Below are positions 21,592 to 32,679 of a DNA stretch of 64,000 nt, piece after piece. The stretch covers positions 137,382,356 to 137,446,355 of the forward strand of contig CM071570.1 in assembly GCA_036426205.1 (NCBI GenBank), written 5' to 3'. The position numbers and the translations under genes are program-made. The notes under the pieces were generated by a model. That model did not search any database, was not told the DNA's origin, and saw nothing but the letters and a program-made list of their open reading frames with translations. The stretch is from Ascaphus truei. Taxonomy: Eukaryota > Chordata > Amphibia > Anura > Ascaphidae. Each line of letters starts with the position of its first letter. The first letter of the stretch is position 1.

Positions 21592-22079
21592 CAGTGGTGT
21601 GAAAGTGGGGGGGTGCGCCCTTGGGGTTTCGTAAGATTATTTAGGAGGGGGCGCAGACCCGTGGGGAGACGGCCTGGGGCGGGCCAGAGCTGTGCCCCAC
21701 GGGCGGCTTAATCTCACTCGTGCATCCAGACTGTCCTCCCTGTGCTGCTTCTTGGTGTTCTCTGCCATGCAGCTGGGCACCTGCGGGCCGGGTTGGCCTC
21801 CCTGCAACACAGAAGACCCCATCCGCCTCCTGTCCCAGGTTTCAGCCGCATTCATGAGGGGATTCTGAGAGAGAGTACAGTGAACAGGTGTGTTGGGTGG
21901 TGTCAGAGTAAGACATGGACAGTTGTCGCGGAGATAGTACGTACGGGAGAATTGATGATAGTAGGGGGAGGATTTTTAGGGGGAGAGAAGATTTTTGAAG
22001 GGCCGAGGAAAGACGAGGGACGAGGTTGGAGACATATTGTGTGGAGGGACGAGAAACTGGATGAGGACTGGAGAGGGCC

Positions 22080-22400
22080 GAGACTATCTTGGGTGGGAGG
22101 GGGAGGAGAGAGGGACAATGGAGGAGGTCGGGCGACATATGGGGAGGAGGGGGAGGGAGAGACGACATGGAGCAGGTGGGAGAACATTGGGTGGAGGGGG
22201 AGAGAAGAGACATGGAGAGGTGGGATACATGGTGAGGGGGAGGGGGAAAGAGACATGGAGAGGTGAGGAGAGACATTGGGGGGAGGGGGGAGGAAACAGA
22301 GAGACAAGGAGAGGTGGGAGACTATTGGGAGGAGGGGGAGCAGAGAGAGACCCCAAGGGATGACCTCCAGGGGGGAGGAAAACGGGGGGGGAGGGGGAGA
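22080..22400 (+). repeat. Purine-rich minisatellite (GGAGGGGGAGAGA)
   Basis: Imperfect units near GAGAGACATGGAGAGGTGGG and GGGGAGGAGGGGGAG. Open frames on both strands are repeat shadows. Confidence 0.75.
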
Positions 22401-22879
22401 AAAAGAGAGAAAGGATCAACAATCTCCCACACTACACTGCTGTGGTTGGGAGGATGGATTCGGATGTATGGGGGAGAAGCCGCGGGTGGGCAGCGTTCGG
22501 GGAGACAGGGGATCCCACGTTATTCTGGTGCAGAGTTTGGCTGGGGCCCGGTTAGTTGCTGGTTAGCGGGTGGGGGTTGGTCTGTACAGCCCGCAGTGGG
22601 CGCCCGGGGGGAGAATAGGGGGGGTTCTGGGGCGGTTGTTAGCGGGGGAGGATCCGGGGGCCTCGGGGGGACGCCCCCTGGCTGGTGGGGCGGGGAGGAT
22701 AATGCGCTGGGGGCGGGGGGCGCCGGAGACGGGGCCGTGGGGGCCGGGCGGCTGGGGTCGCCCGGGTGATGGGTGGGAGTGGGGTTGGGTGGGGGGGGTG
22801 GGGGGTGGGCCGCCGGCGGATAGGGTGGAGGGCACCGTTGGGGGGAGGGGAGTGTGGCGGCTGGTTGAGAATATTGGGG

Positions 22880-23510
22880 CGAGGGGGAGAGACATGGGGG
22901 GAAGGTGTGAGAGAGACACGAGGGGGAAGGTGTGAGGAGAGGGACAAGTGGGGTGGGGAAGGGACCGAGAGGGACATGGGGGGAAGGTAAGAGAGGGGAC
23001 AACGGGGGGAAGGTGGAGGCACTGGAGGGAAGGTGAGAGAGACACTGGGGGGAAGGTGAAGAGAGAACTGGGGGAAGGTGAGAGAGATCCACACTGGGGG
23101 GAAAGTGAGCGAGACACTGGGGGAAGGTTGAGACGAGTACACTGGGGGGAGTGAGAGAGAAAAGACACGGGGGGAAGTTGAGATAGAGACACTGGGGGGA
23201 AGGTGAGGGACATTGGGGAAGGTGCAGAGATCAGAAGACACTGGGGAAGGTGCGAGAGAGACACTGGGGGAAGGTGAGAGGAGACACTGGCGTGGAGGTC
23301 AGGAGCGAGACATGGGGAAGGTGGAGGAAGAGACAATGGGGAAGGTGAGGAGAGAGACACTGGGGAAGGGGAGAGAGAGACCCTGGGGGAAGGTGAGACC
23401 ACTGGCGGGAAGGTGACCGAGAGAACATGGGGGAAGGTGAGAGAACGACCACTGGGTGGGAAGGTGAGAGACACTGGGGGGAAGGTGAGAGAGAGACACT
23501 GGCTAAACGG
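22880..23510 (+). repeat. GGGGGGAAGGTGAGAGAGACACTG minisatellite
   Basis: About 25 imperfect units of roughly 24-27 bases carrying the core GGGGAAGGTGAGAGAGACAC. The minus-strand frames with repeated LPP/SPS residues reflect this array and are not genes. Confidence 0.85.
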
Positions 23511-24363
23511 AGGGATGAAGGTCAGGCAGAGATGGCATTATTGAGGGGCTTGGGAGGATGAGTTTTATTCTTTGGGTCAGAGGGGTCACTTGGGAGTATT
23601 GATCAGCAGGGGAGATTCATCAGTACCCCCCCCTGAGTTTGGTTATGGGGGTCCCTGATCCCTGGGCAACATTTAAAACGGAAATAAATAAATAATACAT
23701 AAAACTGGTAGGTAGCAGTGGATGACACTGGGGAAAGCAAATGGGAGAAGGAAAAAAGGGAGGAAAAAAAAAAAAAAAGAAGGGCGGTAGAGGGAAGGGA
23801 TGTAGCAAAGAGGTGGATGAATGCCCCCTCAAATGGATTGCCTTTGTGCACCAGAAAAAAACATATTACCAGATGCCAGCAAACAATAAAATAAACAGTG
23901 ATCCAATACTAGTATACTGCCTGCGCGCACGCCTGCAGCCCAAGCGGTTTGTGAACTTGGCTGCAGGAGATTGTAGACGCGTGGCGGGGGCGTTACAAAG
24001 CTTGTTCGCCCTCATTGGCTGAACCAGCTCACGTGCACTAACGTCATGTGATTTTGATTACATCAGGCAGGGGGGGAGGTTGGCGAGAAATTTCATGGAT
24101 GAAAAGGGGGGCTCGGCATAAAAAGTTTGCTCACCCCTGCTTTAAACTACAGGTACAGACAAAATATTATTGTATAAAGGCAAAGTTGAAAATACTAATC
24201 ACTTAACTAAAAAAAAATCCCGGGAGAGGACACGCCCCCCGATGGTGAATGGCAGCTTAGAGTGAGAGCTCCATTCCCCCCGGTGCATTATAGTGAAAAA
24301 TAACAGTTAAAACGCTATCGTTTCCTTACTAAAGATAAGCGCAACATACATCAACCTACAAGG

Positions 24364-25341
24364 ATGGCTTCTACCAAAGCGGTTCGCAGAAAAACGCAGC
24401 CAGTATCTACATATTTTCAAAGTAAAGGTACAGCTAAGGCCGGGACTCCTGATTCCCCTGTGCAGCTGCCAGCAGCAGACCCTGATATGGACACCCCCGC
24501 AGAGGAGCAGGATGACATGGCATTGATGCGGAGGAAAGACATGAAGGAGTTTTGCTCCAACATGCAAAAGTTCTTCAAGGCAGAGCTCTGGGCATTAAGG
24601 AAAGATGTGGATGCCCTGGGGGAGCGTACCGATACCCTGGAGTCTAGGGCAGAAGAGAACACCAGCGCCATATCCCAGACACAAACGCAAGTGTCCACCC
24701 TTAAAGATCAAATCAGAATCCTGGAAGACAAGATAGAGGACGGGGAGAACCGCGATCGACGCTGCAATGTCCGCCTGCGCGGGGTGCCAGAATCGGTCAC
24801 AGACCCGGAGGACTTCGCCACTAAGTGGCTGGAGCATCTGTTCCCAGATCTGACAGAAAGGGACTTAATGCTGGACAGGTGCCATAGGGCACTCAGAGGA
24901 AGACCGCAGCAGGGAGACCCACCCAGAGACATCATTATGCGTTTCCACTGCTACCGGACAAAAGAACAAACATGCAGAATCGCCAGAGAGATGAAAACAG
25001 TGGAGTTTGAGCACATCAAATTCCAAGTATATCAAGATCTGTCCCCCGCTACCCTGGCAAAAAGAAAGGCAATGACCCCCATAACCAGAGCGCTCCGGGA
25101 CAAAGAGGTGCGCTACAGGTGGTTGTTCCCATGTGCAGTTCTGGTTGTGAAAAACGGTGTTGCACACACACTAAAACATGTGGAAGATGGAGAGGGATTC
25201 CTTCGTAGGGTCCTGGGCTCCCCGCAAAGCCCCCCTCACCTGGTAGCTGCTGAAGATGGCGCCCCCTCAACCTCATGGCGCGCAGCTGGGAGCTCACGAT
25301 CCGCAGCTGGAGTTGTGGAGGATTCGCCGAGCACCACATAA
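24364..25341 (+). CDS. LINE ORF1 protein (RNA-binding chaperone)
   Basis: A 325-residue ORF1-type protein that would coat LINE RNA. The start AAGGATGG is a good context. Residues 1-50 are a flexible Pro/Ala/Asp-rich head. About 55-130 is a coiled coil for trimerisation (heptads through LRKDVDALGERTDTLESRAE and STLKDQIRILEDKIED). About 131-235 is the RRM-like domain (RRCNVRLRGVPES, DRCHRAL, DIIMRFHCYRTKEQ). The C-terminal domain follows (VYQDLSPATLAKRK, then RYRWLFPCAVLV). Domain order and length match vertebrate L1 ORF1p. The last 45 residues are low-complexity. No stops or frameshifts. Confidence 0.9.
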   Translation: MASTKAVRRKTQPVSTYFQSKGTAKAGTPDSPVQLPAADPDMDTPAEEQDDMALMRRKDMKEFCSNMQKFFKAELWALRKDVDALGERTDTLESRAEENTSAISQTQTQVSTLKDQIRILEDKIEDGENRDRRCNVRLRGVPESVTDPEDFATKWLEHLFPDLTERDLMLDRCHRALRGRPQQGDPPRDIIMRFHCYRTKEQTCRIAREMKTVEFEHIKFQVYQDLSPATLAKRKAMTPITRALRDKEVRYRWLFPCAVLVVKNGVAHTLKHVEDGEGFLRRVLGSPQSPPHLVAAEDGAPSTSWRAAGSSRSAAGVVEDSPSTT

Positions 25342-27746
25342 ACTCTGCTCTACCATCCCGATAAATAACTACATTCTCCCCCAAACTCCCCAGCAGGATC
25401 CTCTAGATGGCCCTACCCAAGGGATGCTTGTCCGGGAGCCCCCATCGACCCCCCCCACGGGGATCAAGAAACCTTTTAGCCCCCACAGATCTACTCACTT
25501 TTTTCGCGGGGCAGCCATCTTCTCCTGCCCCTACCCCGAGGCGAGCGGGAGCAGCCCAGTTCTTCGCGGGCTGCCTCAGTGACGTCACTGGCTCCCGCGA
25601 GACTAGAACCAGGACGCATGCGTAGAGGGACGCAGGGGCGACGGCACTGGTCGATGACGTAGCCGAACCCCTAGATGGCGCCACAGGACTATGCCAGCAT
25701 CCGAACCCCCCCTCTGGGACCCAGATATGCCCCCGAAACGGCGAGACCCAGCAACTGGACACACCGGGCAGTGCACCCGGCGATGGGACACGTCCAGGGA
25801 CAAAAGAGGCGGTATGGTGACGTCAGGGAGGGCGGGATAATGACGTCAGGGTGGACCGGAGCACAAGAAGAGATGGGACCCGCAGCAAGGGAGCCCTTCC
25901 GGGCCGATCCCGGTCCCCTTTGGCTGCGCAGCGGACTGCACGCGGTGACGCATCGGCCACTGGGGGATACAGGAGATCTGTGTCCCGGCACGTCGCATGG
26001 TGTAGCTGAGGACTGGGAGGGGGGGGGGGGGGGGGAGTGTGGAGGGGCGAGGTAACGCGGATGCCTATCTGTATATGTGTCTGGGTGTCTGGATGCCTGT
26101 GTGTGTGTGCGTGAGTGCCTGCCTCTGTCTGTGTGTGTGCATGTGTATGTGTATAGGTATGAATGACTGCTTGCCTATGTGGGTGTGGGTGTGTTTGGGT
26201 GAGGGTGCATGAGAGTGCCTGTGTATGTGTGCCTGTGTATGTGTGCCTGTGTGCATGAGTGCCTGCCTCTGTCTGTGTGTATGCATGTGTATATGTATGA
26301 GTGACTGCTTGCCTATGTATGTGTGGATGGGTGTGTGTGAGAGTACCTGTGTGTGTGTGAGAGTGCCTGGGGGTGTGTGAGAGTACCTGCATGTATGTGT
26401 GTAAGAGTGCCTGCGTGTGTGAACAAGCGCTTGCGTGTGTGAATGAGCGCCTGCGTATGTGTATGAACGCCTGCGTGTGTGAATGAGTATGTGTGTTGCT
26501 TGGGATCAGCAACTCCAGCCCGAGCCCATGGTGGGAGAAGAGGGGGAGAATAACGGGTCCCCCTGCTCAGGCCGCGCCCCCCCCCCCCCCCGCCGCTCAA
26601 GCCTCCTGCTCCCGACCACCTCCCGCTCCGGCTCCCGTTCCCTACAGACCGCATATCGCGGTCGGTGAATGTCAGAGCCCCGCCTGTCGGCAGTGCGGGA
26701 GCGCTGACAGAGGGAGCGGGACCTTAGAGTGTTGAGGGAGTGGGCTGGTGGGCGGGGAACGGGAGGTGTAAATGCATGTCTGGGCCATCCGAGGGTTGGG
26801 GAATCGGTGGTTGCCTCCCGCTTAACCCCACAAGGGAACATGGAACACCATAGGGAGATAGGACTAACGTCATCGTCATGTGCGCTAATGGCCCTTCCGC
26901 CATCTTGGATGCCGCTATGTGGTTACAATACATGCAGACCACCCGCACATTAAACGTTCACCACCCACACATTAAAACACAGAGGCACCTAAAGAGGGAG
27001 AGTCCGGCACCCTACCATATAGAGAGTAGGCATTCACACATGTGAGGACAATGAAAACTAGGTAACTGGTCCTCTGGGCTCATCACCACCAAAAGTGATC
27101 GAGATTGGTGCTACGAGGACCACCCTTACAACCTACACGCACATAGAGGGCAAAAACAGGAGAAGCAGGGAGAGGTGGAATTAGGGGAGAAACTCAGTAG
27201 GTAGATGTTATGTGATTGAGAGTTTTTTATTACTAAAGTTATAAGTTATACTGTTATTTAACTGTTGTCTGTTTAAAGGAGATGCGCCGGCAGGACAGTC
27301 CCCTGATCGGCGTGTATGTGTCCCCCGCTACGATCCCTACAGAATAGGGGTCGCAAACAAGTCCCAGGGAAGCCAGGACCCAGCAGGCAGGGGAGATCCC
27401 GTCGTCAGTCTGGGCCAAAGGACCCATCCCTTGGGCGCAAGGGCCACCCCCGGGGGCTCCCGGAGTGGGCTCTTGTCTTCATGTTCCTATTTGTTTTTTG
27501 TACATTAGAGTATTTGTTGTCTTGTGTCGTGAACCCAACCCCCTTTGTGTTGACCCTCATGTGCTCCTCCCAGTCCCCCCCTCCCCTCCCCCTCCCTCCC
27601 CGCTGCCTCCCACTCCCTCCTTACCCTACCCTCAAATACGTACCTTCGAATATGCGTCCTGAAGGAAGTGAACGTCCGGCCCAACACATGGATTTCACGG
27701 GTAAGTCAAGCAACATAATGATGCGCGTAGCCACACACAGCAATAA
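25342..27746. other. LINE inter-ORF region with minisatellite
   Basis: 2.4 kb between ORF1 and ORF2, far longer than usual for L1-type elements. It holds GC-rich sequence, an 18-base G run near 26018, a GTGTGTGAGAGTGCCTG minisatellite (26055-26495), a C run near 26577 and a C-rich tract (27570-27620). The open frames show no recognisable domain. It may contain an unrecognised insertion, but I could not place its boundaries. Confidence 0.5.
26055..26495 (+). repeat. GTGTGTGAGAGTGCCTG minisatellite
   Basis: Imperfect units of about 20-35 bases, each with TGCCTG followed by TGTGTGTG. The minus-strand His/Thr-rich frame is a shadow. Confidence 0.8.
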
Positions 27747-30700
27747 ATGGCGTTGACTTTTATATCTCACAATGTGCAGGGCTTTAACAACCCCACTAAA
27801 CGCAAGCTAGCCTTCACAGATTATAAAAGAAAACATGCAGATGTGTTGCTCCTACAGGAGACACATTTCAGCAAAACCAATACCCCCAAATACCTTGATA
27901 AAGACTTCTCCCAGGTTTTTTCGGCCTCTGCTGAAGTCAAAAAGCGTGGAGTTGCCATCCTATTCCGTAATAGCATTCCTTTCGAAGGCCTTATAACCAA
28001 ACGGGATAAAGATGGCAGGTATATTATAATAGTTGGAACTATTAGGGGACAGAAGATCACAATCGCTTGTATATATGCCCCCTGCGAAAAGAGTGCAATC
28101 TTCTTCGAAAAATTCTTTAGAACCCTAAACTTGGTTGCGCAGGGAAGCGTGGTCTTAGCAGGAGACTTTAATATGGTCCTACAACCTCACATGGACAGAT
28201 CAGGTGGAGTTACCCTACACAATAAAGGAGCAGGTATATCCCTACGCAGAGGTCTCAAATGTAACCAACTAATAGACATATGGAGAGAGCTACATCCAGC
28301 AGATAGAAATTACACATTCTTCTCGCACCCACATAGCTCATACAGTAGGATCGATTACTTCGCTGTGTCCTGCCACCTGGTCCCCAAGGTCACCCAAGCG
28401 GAGATCCATGATATTTCATGGTCTGACCACGCACCCATAGAGCTCCGGTGCAACAATATTCAAACAGGTAGACCAGGAACGAACTGGAAGCTAAATGAAT
28501 CCATTCTAAAAATTCCAGAGATCTGTGATACTGTGGGTAATGAGATAGACCAGTTTTTCAAGGTAAATGCCGGCTCTGTCTCCTCACATCTGGTCCTCTG
28601 GGAGGCGCATAAAGCGACTCTCCGAGGTACCCTCATAAATATCACAGCTAGACGAAAAAAAGAGAGAGAGGCAAAAATTGTCACGCTCCAAACTAAATTA
28701 CAAGCTCTCTCCACCAAGCATAAAAAGAAACTAGATCCGCAAACCCTACAAGAGGTAAAAGACACTAAAATTGAATTAAACATGATATTGACCTCCAGGG
28801 CTGATAATTCATTGAGTTGGTCAAAGAGGAAATTTTACGAAAAAGCAAACAGGCCGGATACGATGCTGGCCCGCATGCTGAAAGACAGGCAATCTAAATA
28901 CAACATCCAAGCTTTACGCTTAAAATCTGGTACCCCTACTTCCAACCCCCAAAAGATAGTAGATGAATTTGGCTCCTTCTATGAGACGCTCTATAATGGT
29001 GAGAAAGTGGCACACAATCCTAACACGAGCAGTAAGCTAAGAGATTTCCTGGCTAGCTCCAATCTGGTGAGATTGACAGAATCAGACAAAGCCGGCCTAA
29101 ATGCCGACTTCACACATGAGGAGTTGACACAGGCCATTACGGAACTTAAACCTTCAAAGGCACCGGGGCCAGATGGCTTCTCAGGGTTATACTACAAGAA
29201 ATTTATCAAGTTGCTTGCCCCACGGTTGCTCCAAGTATTCAACGCTATTTTAGCGGGAGCCCCCATCCCCAAAGAGATGTTACAGGCGTCTATATCAATC
29301 ATTCCTAAGCCAGGGAAAGACCCACTAGATTGCAAAAGTTATAGGCCCATATCACTAATCAATACGGATATCAAGCTGTATGCTAAGTTGCTGGCCAATA
29401 GAATATGTCTTATCCTACCCAGACTTATACACCCAGATCAGGTCGGATTTATCAAGGGCAGACAAGCCGCAGATAATACCCGTCGATTTATAGATCTGAT
29501 AGATTTGGCCACTAATGACACTGCTCAAAGTATGTTGTTAAGTCTGGACGCCGAAAAGGCTTTCGATAGGATAGACTGGCCCTACCTGAAGGAGACGCTT
29601 GCGGCATTTGGCTTTGGAGATCGGGTGAGTGACGCGATTTTATCGCTGTACTCTGACCCCACCGCCAGGGTTGTGCATCAAGGCTACCCCTCTCGGCCCT
29701 TCCAAATTAAGAGTGGTACGAGACAGGGTTGCCCATTATCACCCCTCCTATTCGCCCTCTGTATCGAACCACTGGCGGCGCAAATCAGAGGAAACCCTGA
29801 CATCTCAGGGTTAAACGCATACTCCCAAACCCATAAAGCGGCCCTGTACGCAGATGACATCCTCTTGATGATCACTAAACCCCTCACCTCACTACCGAAC
29901 CTATTTGACCTGCTGAACCGGTTTTCTAAAATTTCCGGCTTCAAAATCAATCAGTCCAAATCTGAGGCTCTCAATGTCAATCTCCCCAGACACATAGAAA
30001 AATTATTAAAACTAAACTTTAAATTTCACTGGCAACACAAATCTATAAAATATCTGGGTGTCCACATCACCAGAAACGTCAAAGAAATATACGACGCAAA
30101 TTACCCCAACCTAATCCGGACCCTAAAATCAGACCTACAAAAGTGGACATCTAAAAGGATCTCCTGGATAGGAAGAATCCATAGTGTTAAAATGAACTTA
30201 CTCCCCCGTATCTTATATCTCTTCCAAACTCTCTCAGTGCCACTCAGATTGAAGGACCTGCACTCACTTCAATCCGACATCTCCAAGTTTATATGGGGAG
30301 GTAAAAAACCAAGAGTCAACAAAATCAATATGAAAAGGCCGGTCTTGGCTGGGGGCCTAGCGGTACCCTGCCTGTTATCATATTACAAAGCGGCACAGTT
30401 GAGCCAAATTATACAATGGCAGTCGGACCCGAGATCCAAGAGATGGGTCGAATTAGAGAGCGCAGCATGTGAACCTATAGAATTAAGTAATCTAATCTGG
30501 CTCCCCAAAACAGTGCGAAAAGGCGCTAATACACCGCTATCCTCAATGACCAACTCATTGTCAATCTGGGAGGCCGCAAAATTTAAACATTCCCTCACAA
30601 CGACACGCTCTATGATGTCACCCCTGTGGAACAACTCCGAGTTCGTGCCAGGCCTATCGGTAGGCAATATATCAATTTGGAAAAAGAAAGGTTATAATCG

Positions 30701-31550
30701 GATTAAAGATCTGGAAGGCCATGACAGAAAAATTAAGACGTTTGATCATGTCAGAGTAGAAAAAGAGATCCCCCACTCAGAATTCTTTAGATACCTCCAG
30801 ATCAGGGCGTTCTACAACAAATTTGCCCCGTACCCACCATTGACATCCTTCGAAAAGCTCTGTCTGGCAGAGACCGACACAAAGGGACTTACCTCGCGGC
30901 TATACAGCGAGGTGATCAGTTCTAGTGAACAAGCCCATGAGATACCCTCATTTAGATCACGATGGGAAGCAGACATCGGGGAATGTCTGGAAGACGAGGA
31001 CTGGAGTGCTATTTTTCTAGCCACAGCAAAGTGTTCCATATGTACCACCCTCAAGGAGAACGCATATAAGGTCCTGATGCGATGGTACCTTACCCCACTA
31101 AAATTATCAAGGTTCGTGCCGGGATCCTCCCCGATGTGCCCACGCCAATGTGGAGGATCAGCAGACCTGCTACATATGCTGTGGTCTTGCCCGCGGATCT
31201 CCTCATTTTGGGAGACAATTAGACTTTGGATACAGAGACTGTTTGATCTCACTATTCCCCCAGACCCGTGGCTGTTTCTCTTGAACAGACCACTAGCGGG
31301 TCTCTCTAAAGCTCACAATAAACTTATTGCTCACTTTGCAATTGCAACGCGGTGTGAGATCGCAGCACTATGGAAAAGCTCAGACATACCAACCATCCCA
31401 AAAATTCGGAATCGTATTTGGTTTATCTGCCAGATGGAAAAGTTAACGAGTCTGGTTAACGACACTGGCGACAATTATCTAAAAGTCTGGACGCCTTGGT
31501 TGGCACAGACAGATATCCCGGGGATAGAAAGGACATCAATCTGGCTATGA
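27747..31550 (+). CDS. LINE ORF2 endonuclease-reverse transcriptase
   Basis: A 1267-residue enzyme for target-primed reverse transcription. Residues 1-240 are an APE-type endonuclease: SHNVQGFNNPTKR near 7-19, QETH at 37-40, GDFNM at 139-143, and SDHAPIE from 226. The reverse transcriptase has KAPGPDGFSGLYYKKF, KPGKDPLDCKSYRPISLIN, GFIKGRQAADNTRR, SLDAEKAFDRIDW, GTRQGCPLSPLLFALC and the catalytic YADD at 701-704. The C-terminus has a CCHC-type cluster beginning at residue 1131 (CPRQCGGSADLLHMLWSC). Motifs place it in the L1/Tx1 group. It is open from ATG to TGA with all catalytic motifs present. The ATG at 27747 directly precedes the endonuclease fold, so it is the natural start. Confidence 0.95.
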   Translation: MALTFISHNVQGFNNPTKRKLAFTDYKRKHADVLLLQETHFSKTNTPKYLDKDFSQVFSASAEVKKRGVAILFRNSIPFEGLITKRDKDGRYIIIVGTIRGQKITIACIYAPCEKSAIFFEKFFRTLNLVAQGSVVLAGDFNMVLQPHMDRSGGVTLHNKGAGISLRRGLKCNQLIDIWRELHPADRNYTFFSHPHSSYSRIDYFAVSCHLVPKVTQAEIHDISWSDHAPIELRCNNIQTGRPGTNWKLNESILKIPEICDTVGNEIDQFFKVNAGSVSSHLVLWEAHKATLRGTLINITARRKKEREAKIVTLQTKLQALSTKHKKKLDPQTLQEVKDTKIELNMILTSRADNSLSWSKRKFYEKANRPDTMLARMLKDRQSKYNIQALRLKSGTPTSNPQKIVDEFGSFYETLYNGEKVAHNPNTSSKLRDFLASSNLVRLTESDKAGLNADFTHEELTQAITELKPSKAPGPDGFSGLYYKKFIKLLAPRLLQVFNAILAGAPIPKEMLQASISIIPKPGKDPLDCKSYRPISLINTDIKLYAKLLANRICLILPRLIHPDQVGFIKGRQAADNTRRFIDLIDLATNDTAQSMLLSLDAEKAFDRIDWPYLKETLAAFGFGDRVSDAILSLYSDPTARVVHQGYPSRPFQIKSGTRQGCPLSPLLFALCIEPLAAQIRGNPDISGLNAYSQTHKAALYADDILLMITKPLTSLPNLFDLLNRFSKISGFKINQSKSEALNVNLPRHIEKLLKLNFKFHWQHKSIKYLGVHITRNVKEIYDANYPNLIRTLKSDLQKWTSKRISWIGRIHSVKMNLLPRILYLFQTLSVPLRLKDLHSLQSDISKFIWGGKKPRVNKINMKRPVLAGGLAVPCLLSYYKAAQLSQIIQWQSDPRSKRWVELESAACEPIELSNLIWLPKTVRKGANTPLSSMTNSLSIWEAAKFKHSLTTTRSMMSPLWNNSEFVPGLSVGNISIWKKKGYNRIKDLEGHDRKIKTFDHVRVEKEIPHSEFFRYLQIRAFYNKFAPYPPLTSFEKLCLAETDTKGLTSRLYSEVISSSEQAHEIPSFRSRWEADIGECLEDEDWSAIFLATAKCSICTTLKENAYKVLMRWYLTPLKLSRFVPGSSPMCPRQCGGSADLLHMLWSCPRISSFWETIRLWIQRLFDLTIPPDPWLFLLNRPLAGLSKAHNKLIAHFAIATRCEIAALWKSSDIPTIPKIRNRIWFICQMEKLTSLVNDTGDNYLKVWTPWLAQTDIPGIERTSIWL

Positions 31551-32170
31551 TAGTTTTCAGGTCCGTTCTCCTTGGGAGAGGTGTACTACACCCATGCTCT
31601 GCATCGGATGACCACATTCCAGCCAGGCAACACACCTAGAGAGGCCGCATAACAACTCTAAGACACACTCACGATCACTAACACCCACCCCTACCCCCAT
31701 ACTTCCAACCCCCTCTCCCCCCCCCCCCTTTTTTTTTTCTTCCTCTTGGTTCAATGTTTGTCTACCGGTTTGTCCGTCCGTATGGTTGATTGTTTGTCGG
31801 TCTCCACGTTTGTTTGTCTACCCATGTAGTTGTCTATCTGTCTATGTATACGTCGTCTGGATGAGTAGGGTGTCAGACGGTTAGCCGATTGGGAAGTTAT
31901 TGACTAGGGGACAGAGAATGTACACCTGATCCCCCCCGATTAGAAGGGGGGTATGACACCGTAATATGGACTCTGACTGCAAGCCATGTCTTGATACCCC
32001 TTTAAGCTCACCAGTCTGACCACAAGTTGAAGTTCTATTCCACTGATATTAGTAGAGTTATATTTCCGGATACAAGGAGAATCACCATGACATAATGTAT
32101 CGTGTAATGTATTGTACTGTATACTATTATAAACCAATAAAATTAAGTTACAAAAAAAAAAAAAAAAAAA
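31551..32170 (+). other. LINE 3' untranslated region
   Basis: It contains a C/T run, a TGTTTGTC-rich stretch (31755-31850), AATAAA at 32136-32141 and the poly(A). No gene on either strand. Confidence 0.75.
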
Positions 32171-32175
32171 ATCCC

Positions 32176-32640
32176 ACAACATTTATAATTTTATTTCACT
32201 TTATTTACCCCTTCTTGGTTTATGTTGAATGTTATACCAGTCGTAACAATTTTTTTTTTAGCGTTTTCCCCGTTTATTGCTTTCTTTTTCTTTATTATTG
32301 GGATTTTTGGCAGTTTCTGTTCCTGTCAGCATGTTAGTAAAGTTTTTCTGTATTGTATGATCTTCAAACCAAGGAGTTTGCTGCTTTCCCCACCGGGCCA
32401 ATGGTCGACATGTCGTGATGTCACACCCACAGAAGATTTAAAAACGCTGATTTGTATTGTACTATTACACTCTGATAAAGTGCAGTGTGCGTGAAACGCG
32501 TAGGTGTTTTTTTTTTTTTTAACTCTATGGTCACATGTGATCTAATAAATGTACTTTTTTATTGGTGTCCCCTTTGGATCATCTTTCATATTTTGCTGCA
32601 TACTGGTAGTGCTCCTCAGTCTTACTTTTTCTAAGCAAAG
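32176..32640 (+). repeat. Hammerhead-bearing repeat interrupted by the LINE
   Basis: Inverted relative of 20820-21330, with the poly(A) of the L1/Tx1 LINE directly at its left edge. It holds hammerhead-like motif (b). Likely a Penelope-type terminal region, by inference. Confidence 0.6.
32467..32507 (+). ncRNA. Hammerhead ribozyme-like motif (b)
   Basis: CTGATAA at 32472-32478 (the core expects G where A stands at 32477), GAAA at 32493-32496, CGCG, TA, then GGTGT pairing with ACACT at 32467-32471. A short helix II is possible (GCA with TGC around GTG). The changed core G suggests an inactive relic. Confidence 0.35.
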
Positions 32641-32679
32641 AGTTCAGTGCCATACTCACTAAAATTATTTTGGCACCCG

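Larger units (their letters stand above)
21592..24139 (+). mobile_element. hAT-like non-autonomous element
   Basis: The left end is CAGTGGTGTGAAAGTGGGGG and the right end inverse is CAGGGGTGAGCAAACTTTTT, a hAT/Charlie-style pair. The flanking bases are CTTATAAA at 21584-21591 and CTTTAAAC at 24140-24147, similar but imperfect as an 8-base duplication. There is no transposase: the interior is mostly purine-rich minisatellite. It also matches the hAT terminus at 2281. Confidence 0.55.
24222..32170 (+). mobile_element. L1/Tx1-type LINE, near full length
   Basis: A non-LTR retrotransposon with ORF1, ORF2, a 3' untranslated region, AATAAA at 32136-32141 and a poly(A) tail (about 32152-32170). A run of A followed by ATCCC flanks both sides (24209-24221 on the left, about 32163-32175 on the right), a plausible target-site duplication partly hidden by the poly(A). 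The right flank belongs to the repeat shared with 20820-21330. Both ORFs are uninterrupted, so the insertion may be young. The 2.4-kb gap between them is odd. Confidence 0.85.

Noticed and set aside
22520..23499. 303-residue minus-strand frame with LPP/SPS repeats
   Set aside because: It is a shadow of the GGGGAAGGTGAGAGAGACAC array.
22880..23510. Regularly spaced repeats considered as a CRISPR array
   Set aside because: Units are contiguous without unique spacers, imperfect, and in a vertebrate transposon context.
25675..26512. His/Thr-rich and Gly-rich frames between the LINE ORFs as a third ORF
   Set aside because: They overlap a GT minisatellite and GC-rich low-complexity DNA, with no domain or start context.
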